From assembly GCA_016744615.1 (NCBI GenBank), contig JADGEA010000004.1, positions 1 to 46,870 of the forward strand: a stretch of 46,870 bases of DNA, given 5' to 3'. The notes under the pieces are model-generated. The model saw nothing but the letters and a program-made list of their open reading frames with translations. It was not told the origin of the DNA and did not search any database. This stretch comes from Flavobacteriaceae bacterium. GTDB taxonomy: Bacteria; Bacteroidota; Bacteroidia; Flavobacteriales; Flavobacteriaceae. How positions within the stretch are numbered: the first letter of the stretch is position 1; each line of letters opens with the position of its first letter. Below, piece by piece: positions 24,694-32,606 of this stretch. The position numbers and the translations under genes are program-made.

Positions 24694-26820
24694 ATGATGA
24701 CACGAAGAGTTTTATTAGTTCTTTTTCTAGCTTGGTCTTTTATAATGGCTTCATTTAAGACTATTTCTCAAACCAAAAGCCCTTTAAAAATAGCATGTGT
24801 TGGCAATAGCATTACTTATGGGTCAGGTATGTCTAATAGAGAAAACAATGCCTATCCTGTACAATTGCAAAATATTTTAGGTGATCATTATTTGGTAAAG
24901 AATTTTGGAGTGAGTGGCAAGACACTTCTAAAAAAAGGAGATCATCCCTATTGGGAAACAGATGCCTATAAAAATGCTTTGCAATTTAAACCAGATGTTC
25001 TTTATATCAAATTAGGAACAAATGATAGTAAATCACAAAACAGAATTTACCTCAGTGAATTTGAAAGTAATTATGAAGAATTAATTGCTAATTTTAAAAA
25101 TCAAAATAGTAATATAAGGATTGTGATTTTACTTCCTCTACCGTCTTTTCTAGATGATTCAACATCTATTTGGAATCCGGTAATCAAAGATAAGATCATC
25201 CCAAAACTTCAAAAAATTGCATACAAAACCAATGTTGAAGTTATAGATCTGTATCAATTATTTATTGATCGATCTGATTTGCTACCCGATAAAATTCACC
25301 CTTCTTCATTAGGAGCTACAGTTATTGCTAACAGATTGTATGAAAATCTTATGCTTAACGAAAGTCCTTCCTTAAATATTACCCAAAATAAATTAATTAG
25401 AAATAAAAAAGAATCGAACTTTTATGGGTATCCATTAACCGATTTTAAATTCAATGAATGGAATTGTAAAATCGTAAAACCCAAAAAAGTTGCTCAAGGA
25501 AACCCATGGGTCATACGAGCTCGTTTTTGGGGACATGAACCACAAACAGATATTGCTTTGTTAGAAAGAGGTTTTCATATTGCATATTGTGATATTAGTA
25601 ATTTATACGGAGGAAAAGAAGCTGTAAAAAGATGGAATAAATTCTATCATTTTATGGAAAAACAAGATCTTTCAAAAAAAGTAGTTTTAGAAGGAATGAG
25701 TCGTGGTGGCCTAATCATTTATAACTGGGCTGCAAAAAATAAGAAAAAAGTAGCATGTATTTATGCAGACGCTCCGGTATTAGATGGTAAAAGCTGGCCG
25801 GGAGGTTTTGGAAAAGGGAAAGGCTATCCGGTTGGGTGGGAAGAATTTAAACAAGTATATAAATTAAAAAATAAAAGAGCCAAATTTAAAGGAGATCCTA
25901 TTCATCAAACCAAAAAGATCGTAAAAGGAAAATATCCGATGATGCACGTTTGTGGTGAAGCTGACCAAGTAGTTCCTATAGATGAAAATACTCGATTATT
26001 TGAAAAAGAAATAGAGAAAGAAGGTGGTAACATCCAGGTCATTTATAAAGAGGGCGTAGATCATCATCCGCATAGTTTAAAAAATCCAACACCCATTGTA
26101 AAATTCATTCTAAGATCTACTAATCAAATGATCAATTTTGCAGCCCATCCGGCTCCGGGGTCAGAATACCGTTCGGCAGCAGGCTGGAAAAAAGGGAGAG
26201 GCTGGTGGGCACAAATGAACGATATCGATTCACTTTGTATGCATTCAAACAAAATCGACCTATTATTGATTGGCAATTCTATCACCCAAGGTTGGGGAGG
26301 AAGCCGAACTCTGACCACTTACAAACCTGGACAAAAGGCCGCAAATAATTATTTTAAAGATATCAAATGGATCAATGCAGGAATTTCAGGTGATAGAACA
26401 CAGCATGTTGCCTGGAGGATTAAAAATGGAAATTATGAAAAGTGTGATCCAGATTTTACAACTCTTGCTATTGGTGTGAATAATTTCAGAGATAATACTG
26501 TTGAGGAAATCGTGGAAGGTATAAAACTGGATATAGAGCTGATAAAAAGTAAACTTCCAAATACAAAAATTTTACTTTTCGGACCTCTACCAACCGGAAT
26601 AAAAGCAATATCTGACCGAAGAGAAAAGTACAATGATATTCATAAACTTATTACTAAACTTAATGATGATCAAAATGTAACCTATCACAATATCCTAAAT
26701 TTATTCGTAGATAAAAATAATGATCTTAAAAAAGATCTGTATTCTTCAGATGGCATACATCTTATACCAAAAGGATACAATGTATGGGCAACGTATATAA
26801 ACAACCTCATTAATAACTAA
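24694..26820 (+). CDS. Three-domain esterase: SGNH, alpha/beta hydrolase, SGNH
   Basis: I chose the ATG at 24694, one base after the sulfatase stop, giving 708 residues with signal MMTRRVLLVLFLAW. The frame extends back to 24646 but overlaps the sulfatase. Domain 1 (about 28-225) is an SGNH/GDSL esterase: Ser39 in VGNSITYG, LGTND, and Asp199/His202 in DKIHPSS. Domain 2 (about 235-470) is an alpha/beta hydrolase: Ser336 in GMSRGG, Asp424 in GEADQVVP and a histidine in VDHHPH (457-460). Domain 3 (about 500-708) is a second SGNH: Ser529 in IGNSITQGWG, GVNNFRD, and Asp686/His689 in SDGIHLIPKGY. All three keep plausible catalytic triads. SGNH enzymes in glycan clusters remove O-acetyl groups, so the protein probably deacetylates the polysaccharide at several positions. 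I do not know another protein with this exact order. Confidence 0.85.
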   Translation: MMTRRVLLVLFLAWSFIMASFKTISQTKSPLKIACVGNSITYGSGMSNRENNAYPVQLQNILGDHYLVKNFGVSGKTLLKKGDHPYWETDAYKNALQFKPDVLYIKLGTNDSKSQNRIYLSEFESNYEELIANFKNQNSNIRIVILLPLPSFLDDSTSIWNPVIKDKIIPKLQKIAYKTNVEVIDLYQLFIDRSDLLPDKIHPSSLGATVIANRLYENLMLNESPSLNITQNKLIRNKKESNFYGYPLTDFKFNEWNCKIVKPKKVAQGNPWVIRARFWGHEPQTDIALLERGFHIAYCDISNLYGGKEAVKRWNKFYHFMEKQDLSKKVVLEGMSRGGLIIYNWAAKNKKKVACIYADAPVLDGKSWPGGFGKGKGYPVGWEEFKQVYKLKNKRAKFKGDPIHQTKKIVKGKYPMMHVCGEADQVVPIDENTRLFEKEIEKEGGNIQVIYKEGVDHHPHSLKNPTPIVKFILRSTNQMINFAAHPAPGSEYRSAAGWKKGRGWWAQMNDIDSLCMHSNKIDLLLIGNSITQGWGGSRTLTTYKPGQKAANNYFKDIKWINAGISGDRTQHVAWRIKNGNYEKCDPDFTTLAIGVNNFRDNTVEEIVEGIKLDIELIKSKLPNTKILLFGPLPTGIKAISDRREKYNDIHKLITKLNDDQNVTYHNILNLFVDKNNDLKKDLYSSDGIHLIPKGYNVWATYINNLINN

Positions 26821-26936
26821 TATAAAGATTATTTTTATTTTCATATTTTAAAAAAGAAAAACAGATAAGAATGTATCATTTGAAACCTCGGAGAACAGCT
26901 TTATACCATTTATTTATTCCTTTCTTTAAATCCTTA

Positions 26937-26944
26937 TATTTTTG
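26937..26944 (+). promoter_or_regulatory. Possible internal promoter box
   Basis: TATTTTTG fits TAnnTTTG and lies 31 bases before the next GH29 start, inside the 155-base gap after the esterase gene, the widest gap in the first half of the array. No partner element at the usual distance is clear. Confidence 0.3.
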
Positions 26945-26975
26945 ATTCAAACTATTATAAAACCTATCTCATAAA

Positions 26976-28790
26976 ATGATAAACAAAAAAATCATACGAA
27001 CCTTAAAAGTTATTATTTTACTTTTTTTAGTAGCAAATAAAATAAATGCCCAAAAAGCTACTGAAAGATCTCAGTGGTTCGTAGATGATCGTTTTGGCAT
27101 GTTTATTCACTTCGGTCTTTATAGTGCTGCGGAAGGTTACTGGCATGGAGAAAAAATAAGATATGATAATAACTATGCAGAGTGGTTACAATATAGAAAC
27201 AGAATTGACACAAAGGATTATATTTCATTGATAAACCGATTTCAATGGGATGAATTAGATCCTGAACAATGGGTAATTCTGGCAAAAAAAGCAGGAATGA
27301 AATATATCACTATTACTGCCAAACACCATGATGGTTTTGCTTTATGGGACAGCAAAGTGAGTGACTATAGTATTGGAAACTATACTTCTCCTAAAAGAGA
27401 TATCATCAAAGAATTGGCAGTTGCATGTAAAAAACACGGAATTAAATTGGCTTTTTATTATTCTCACTGGGTAGATTGGGAACATAAATATGGCTGGGAT
27501 CATACCAAAGAACTTACGGGAATTACAGAACTGGAATACGATAAATACTGGCAGGAAAAGGTAATTCCCCAAGTTAGAGAACTACTTACCAACTACGGTG
27601 AAATAAGTATCATGTGGTTTGATATGTGGATACATCATTCCCGAACAATCATTACCAAAAAACAGCTTATTCAATTAAAAAATATGATCAGAGAATTGCA
27701 ACCCAATTGTTTAATCAATTCCCGATTAGGTCTTTCTATTGAAGAAGATAGTGATATTGATTTTAGAACTCTAGGCGATAATCAACTAGGAAAAGAAAAA
27801 TTAGATTACCCATGGCAAACTGCAGGAACCGTAGCACATTCATGGGGGTATCATGCCACCGAAAATCAATGGAAATCTACCACTTCCCTATTAAAATCAC
27901 TAATCAATAATGTAAGTTTAAACGGTAATTTTATGCTCAATATCGGCCCAAGAGCAAATGGTGAAGTTCCTTATGAAATTACTGATCGACTAGAAAATAT
28001 TGGTAAATGGCTTGAAATTAACGGAGAATCTATTTATAAAAGTGAAGCATTTGACCTTCGAACGGATTTACATGACTGGGGAAAGATCACAAGTAAGACA
28101 GAAAATGGAAAAACAAAATTATATCTCCATGTTTTTAACTGGCCCTTAGATCATCAGATCAGAGTTACAGGAATCAAATCTACTCCTTCAAAAATATATT
28201 TACTAAGTGATAAATTAGAGACGTCTATCAAGTATGATCAAAAGGAAGTCGCTACTAGAATTTATTTGCCTTTTAAAGCTCCTGATCCTTATGCTTCTGT
28301 CATTGTAATGGAATTTAATCATAAACCTAAAATAGAGAAAGGATTGGTTGGTGAATCTATTGCAGGAGGCTATGCACTAACTCCAAAGAATACTATCAAA
28401 TCTGAAGGAAGTACAACCATATTATCTCCGAGTAAATTTGGATCGATTCCCGAACGATTAATCATTGAAGGAAATAGCGCATATGAATGGCGCGTTTATA
28501 TAGATCAGCCAGGAACTTATTTTTTAGATATTTCTTATAGTTTTCAGGATAAAGAAAATAATAGTTCAATGACCTTAGAAATGGCAGGAACAAAACTAAA
28601 ACACAACTTTAAGGGAACCGGAAAAACGGTTGGAGAACCAAAATCAGCTTGGATCATTGACAGTTATAATTCCCATCCATTAGGTGAAATTAAAATTGAT
28701 CATCCAGGATTTTATGATATCAAACTGGATGTGAATGTAATTAAAAATCAAACAATTAAATTTAATAGATTATGGCTGAAAAAATCATAA
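26976..28790 (+). CDS. GH29 alpha-L-fucosidase with C-terminal binding-type domain
   Basis: A 604-residue exported GH29 (signal ending INAQ). Motifs: DDRFGMFIHFGLYSAAEGYW, YITITAKHHDGFALWDS, nucleophile Asp216 in IMWFDMWIHH, and FMLNIGPRANGEVPYE at the barrel end. A beta-sandwich (about 345-445) follows. The final part (about 450-600) has GTYFLDISYSFQD and GFYDIKLDVNVI, resembling a CBM35/CBM6-like or similar carbohydrate-binding sandwich. The WFDMW context differs from WFDG enzymes in the cluster. It probably starts a second transcription block. Its last 19 bases overlap the next GH29 gene. Confidence 0.88.
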   Translation: MINKKIIRTLKVIILLFLVANKINAQKATERSQWFVDDRFGMFIHFGLYSAAEGYWHGEKIRYDNNYAEWLQYRNRIDTKDYISLINRFQWDELDPEQWVILAKKAGMKYITITAKHHDGFALWDSKVSDYSIGNYTSPKRDIIKELAVACKKHGIKLAFYYSHWVDWEHKYGWDHTKELTGITELEYDKYWQEKVIPQVRELLTNYGEISIMWFDMWIHHSRTIITKKQLIQLKNMIRELQPNCLINSRLGLSIEEDSDIDFRTLGDNQLGKEKLDYPWQTAGTVAHSWGYHATENQWKSTTSLLKSLINNVSLNGNFMLNIGPRANGEVPYEITDRLENIGKWLEINGESIYKSEAFDLRTDLHDWGKITSKTENGKTKLYLHVFNWPLDHQIRVTGIKSTPSKIYLLSDKLETSIKYDQKEVATRIYLPFKAPDPYASVIVMEFNHKPKIEKGLVGESIAGGYALTPKNTIKSEGSTTILSPSKFGSIPERLIIEGNSAYEWRVYIDQPGTYFLDISYSFQDKENNSSMTLEMAGTKLKHNFKGTGKTVGEPKSAWIIDSYNSHPLGEIKIDHPGFYDIKLDVNVIKNQTIKFNRLWLKKS

Positions 28791-30217
28791 ACTTAAAACT
28801 AATATCATTGTGTTTTTTGATATTGCTTGTATTATTTATGAATGCTTGCAAGTCTGATAAAAAGAAACCGGAAAAAGCAAAAATCGAAATAGTTAACTAT
28901 TTAGAAGAATCCGAAGAATCCTTTGATCAAAGAATGGAATGGTGGAGAGATGATCGTTTTGGTATGTTTATTCATTGGGGTGTTTATGCAGTTCCGGCAG
29001 GAATATATAATAACAAAGAAGTAAAAGGTCATAACGGAGAATGGATCATGAATAATGCTCAAATTCCTGTTAAAGAATATGAAAAATTTGCCAAACAATT
29101 TAATCCAACAAAATTTGATGCAAATGAATGGGCAAAAACGATGAAAGATGCAGGCATAAAATATGTTGTCATCACTTCTAAGCATCATGATGGTTTTGGA
29201 TTGTGGGATTCTAAAATCTCTAATTATGACATTGTTGATTTCACTCCTTATGGTAAGGATATTTTAAAAGCCCTTTCCAAGGCATGTAAAAAACAGAGTA
29301 TTAAATTCGGATTGTATTATTCCGTAATCGATTGGCATCATCCGGAGGCTCAAGCTATAAATTATCCGAACTATAATAATTGGGAAGATTTGAAAGTAAA
29401 TCCGAAATTCTCTTCCTATCTAGAGAACTATATGAAACCTCAACTTAAAGAATTGATTGAAAATTATGATCCAGAAATCATTTGGTTTGATGGTGAATGG
29501 ATCCCTGATTTCACACACGATCAAGGCTTGGAACTTTATCAATATGTACGATCATTAAAACCTAATATTATCATCAATAACCGAGTAGATAAAGGGCGTT
29601 CAGGGATGCAGGGGATGAATAAGGAGGATAAAAAATATGCTGGAGATTTTGGCACACCTGAACAAGAAATATTGAAAACCACTTCTACTTTAGACTGGGA
29701 ATCTTGCATGACGATGAATGATACCTGGGGCTATAAAAAAAATGATCATAATTGGAAATCTACAGAAGTTTTAGTGCATAATTTAATTGATGTAACTGCC
29801 AAAGGCGGGAACTATTTGCTAAATGTAGGCCCAACTGCCGAAGGCCTAATTCCTACCCCAAGTGTAGAAAGATTAAAGCAAATTGGTCTGTGGCTAAAAA
29901 TCAATGGAAAAGCCATTTATGGAACAGAAAAACTTCAAAACAGTTACAAACAAGGTGATAAAATACGATTTACAAAAGAAAAAGGAAGTCCTGTTTATTT
30001 TGCCATTGTGATGGAAAAACCTGGCAAAACAATTGTTCTTAAAAATTTAAAACCTAAAAAAGATTCAAAAATCACACTTCTAGGCTATGACAGTAAATTA
30101 GAATGGAGTTTTGATAATAAAGAAGGTTTAATAATTAATATTCCTTTAAATATATTACAAGCATGGAATAAAAATACCTATGCATGGACTTTTAAAATAA
30201 CTGGTAACGAAATATAA
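28772..30217 (+). CDS. GH29 alpha-L-fucosidase, lipoprotein, 481 aa
   Basis: A lipoprotein GH29 (signal ending LFMNAC) whose start lies 19 bases inside the preceding GH29 gene in another frame. Motifs: DDRFGMFIHWGVYAVPAG, YVVITSKHHDGFGLWDS, SVIDWHHPEA, nucleophile Asp240 in IIWFDGEWIPD, and GGNYLLNVGPTAEG. The C-terminal sandwich is short, as in two-domain bacterial fucosidases of GH29 subfamily A. Six bases separate it from the GH95 gene. The tight overlap with its upstream neighbour implies translational coupling. Confidence 0.9.
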   Translation: MAEKIINLKLISLCFLILLVLFMNACKSDKKKPEKAKIEIVNYLEESEESFDQRMEWWRDDRFGMFIHWGVYAVPAGIYNNKEVKGHNGEWIMNNAQIPVKEYEKFAKQFNPTKFDANEWAKTMKDAGIKYVVITSKHHDGFGLWDSKISNYDIVDFTPYGKDILKALSKACKKQSIKFGLYYSVIDWHHPEAQAINYPNYNNWEDLKVNPKFSSYLENYMKPQLKELIENYDPEIIWFDGEWIPDFTHDQGLELYQYVRSLKPNIIINNRVDKGRSGMQGMNKEDKKYAGDFGTPEQEILKTTSTLDWESCMTMNDTWGYKKNDHNWKSTEVLVHNLIDVTAKGGNYLLNVGPTAEGLIPTPSVERLKQIGLWLKINGKAIYGTEKLQNSYKQGDKIRFTKEKGSPVYFAIVMEKPGKTIVLKNLKPKKDSKITLLGYDSKLEWSFDNKEGLIINIPLNILQAWNKNTYAWTFKITGNEI

Positions 30218-30223
30218 ATAATC

Positions 30224-32605
30224 ATGAAATTTAATACAATTCAAAAAATTGCTGTTCTGCTAATCTTTACTTTATCTGTTTCAGCATATAGTCAGGAAAG
30301 CAAAAACTCATCTTTTAACAATACTATTTGGTATGCACAACCTGCAACAAAATGGATGCAGGCATTACCTGTAGGAAATGGCAGATTGGGAGCAATGGTT
30401 TTTGGCAATCCGAACAAAGAACGAATCCAATTGAATGAAGATTCCTTATGGGCAGGCGCAGCAGACTGGGGAGATACAAGAGGTAAAGAAGAAAATCTCG
30501 AACAGATAAGAGAACTTATGAAAAATGGGGAAGCCCATAAAGCTGATGAACTTATCGTTGAGAAATTTTCTTATAAATCTGTTAAGCGGTCACACCAAAC
30601 CATGGGAGATCTAATTATCGATTTTCAAGAAAATAAAAAAATAGAGAATTATAAACGCTCCCTTGATTTGGATAAGGCTCTTGTTGAAATCACCTATACC
30701 TCTGAAGGAAACAATTATAGCGAAAAAATATTTTCTTCTGCAGCTGATGATATTTTAATTATTGAATTAAGTACTTCCGCAAAAGAAGGTATGAATTTTA
30801 ATCTGCAATTGAGTCGCCCAAAAGATAAAGGGCATAAAACGGCTTCTGTTTCAAATCCTTCTAATAAGGAAATTAGTATGAAAGGTATGGTTACACAATA
30901 CGGTGGGATAAAATTTTCTAACCCTTTTCCCATTGATTATGGAGTGAAATTTGAAACTTTATTAAAGGTCAAAAATAATTCAGGAACCATCACTCCTAAA
31001 AATGGAGAATTACTTTTGAGAGGAGTCCAAAAAGCTACCATATTGATTGTAGCAAATACCTCTTTTTATTATAAAGATTACGAACAAAAAAACAGAGAAA
31101 CACTTACTTTATTAAATAACAAATCATTTGAATATCTATTAAAAAAACATATTGAAGATTATCAAAAACTTTATCAACGATTAGATTTTGATCTCGGTGG
31201 GCATGCATTAGATGCTGTTGCAACAGATGAAAGATTAAAAAGAATAAAAGAAGGATCTGATGACCCTGACATGATAGCCAAATTATTTCAATACGGAAGA
31301 TATTTACTAATCTCTTCATCCCGTCCGGGAACAAATCCTGCAAATTTACAGGGTATTTGGAATAAGGACATTGAAGCACCATGGAATGCAGATTACCATT
31401 TGAATATCAATTTACAAATGAATTACTGGCTTGCAGAAGTCACCAATTTAAGTGAATTGCACGAACCGTTTTTTGATTTGTTAGACCGGGTTGAAAGACG
31501 AGGCAGAATAACTGCAAAAGAACAGTATGGAATTGATCGAGGTGCTGTAATTCATCATGCAACCGATCTATGGGCTCCTGCCTGGATGCGTGCTGAACGA
31601 GCTTATTGGGGAGCTTGGATACATGGTGGTGGCTGGACTGCTCAACATTACTGGGAGCATTTTCAATATACACAAAACACAGATTTTTTAAAAAAGAGAG
31701 CTTACCCTTTTATGCGATCTATTGCTGAATTTTATTTAGACTGGCTAGTTTGGGATGATAAAACCCAAACTTGGGTTTCATCACCTGAAACTTCACCTGA
31801 GAATGCTTATATAGCTGCAGACGGAAAAAGAGCTGCCGTTTCTTTTGGAAGTGCCATGGGGCATCAGATTATTGCAGAAGTTTTTGATAATGTTATTGAG
31901 GCCTCTAAAGTTTTAGGATATGACGACAATTTTGTCAACGAAGTAAAACTAAAAAGAGAAAAACTACATCCGGGAGTGATTATTGGTAAGGATGGAAGAA
32001 TTCTGGAATGGAATGAGCCTTATGATGAACCGGAAAAAGGTCACCGCCATATGTCACATTTATATGCGCTCCACCCAAGTAATCAGATTACCATTGATAA
32101 AAATCCGAAAGATTTTGAAGCAGCAAAAAAAACCATTGCCTACCGATTAAAATATGGTGGTGCAGGAACTGGCTGGAGCCGAGTATGGATGATCAATTTG
32201 AATGCTCGTTTATTTGAAAAAAAGAAAGCTGAAGAAAACATCAAAAAATTTATGCAAATTTCTCTTGCTGATAATCTGTTTGATATGCATCCACCTTTTC
32301 AAATTGATGGTAATTTTGGATTTACTGCCGGAATTGCTGAACTTTTAATACAATCACATGAAGGCTTTATTAGAATTCTCCCTACCCTACTACCTAGCTG
32401 GAAACAAGGGGAAATCAATGGTTTAAAAGCCCGTGGTAATATTACTGTAGATATTAAATGGAAAGATAGTGTGCTACAAAAACTTTCTTTAAAAAGCAAT
32501 ACAGATCAAAAGAAAAAGATAGTTTATGAGGGCAAAGAAACTGTATTGAATATGATAAGTGGTAAAACTTACAATCTGGATAAAAACCTGAAAATCATCA
32601 ATTAA
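30224..32605 (+). CDS. GH95 alpha-L-fucosidase
   Basis: A 793-residue exported GH95, an inverting enzyme with an (alpha/alpha)6 barrel. The N-terminal beta domain holds LPVGNGRLGAMVFGN and QLNEDSLWAG. Catalytic residues by comparison with Bifidobacterium AfcA are the Asn394/Asn396 pair in HLNINLQMNYW, Glu526 in TSPENAY, and Asp695 in QIDGNFGFTAGI. The residue two before the first Asn is His392. From memory, histidine here is typical of alpha-L-fucosidases, whereas the characterised GH95 alpha-L-galactosidase has threonine, so fucose is favoured. GH95 enzymes often release alpha-1,2-linked fucose. It lies between two GH genes with gaps of 6 and 1 bases. Confidence 0.92.
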   Translation: MKFNTIQKIAVLLIFTLSVSAYSQESKNSSFNNTIWYAQPATKWMQALPVGNGRLGAMVFGNPNKERIQLNEDSLWAGAADWGDTRGKEENLEQIRELMKNGEAHKADELIVEKFSYKSVKRSHQTMGDLIIDFQENKKIENYKRSLDLDKALVEITYTSEGNNYSEKIFSSAADDILIIELSTSAKEGMNFNLQLSRPKDKGHKTASVSNPSNKEISMKGMVTQYGGIKFSNPFPIDYGVKFETLLKVKNNSGTITPKNGELLLRGVQKATILIVANTSFYYKDYEQKNRETLTLLNNKSFEYLLKKHIEDYQKLYQRLDFDLGGHALDAVATDERLKRIKEGSDDPDMIAKLFQYGRYLLISSSRPGTNPANLQGIWNKDIEAPWNADYHLNINLQMNYWLAEVTNLSELHEPFFDLLDRVERRGRITAKEQYGIDRGAVIHHATDLWAPAWMRAERAYWGAWIHGGGWTAQHYWEHFQYTQNTDFLKKRAYPFMRSIAEFYLDWLVWDDKTQTWVSSPETSPENAYIAADGKRAAVSFGSAMGHQIIAEVFDNVIEASKVLGYDDNFVNEVKLKREKLHPGVIIGKDGRILEWNEPYDEPEKGHRHMSHLYALHPSNQITIDKNPKDFEAAKKTIAYRLKYGGAGTGWSRVWMINLNARLFEKKKAEENIKKFMQISLADNLFDMHPPFQIDGNFGFTAGIAELLIQSHEGFIRILPTLLPSWKQGEINGLKARGNITVDIKWKDSVLQKLSLKSNTDQKKKIVYEGKETVLNMISGKTYNLDKNLKIIN

Positions 32606-32606
32606 A

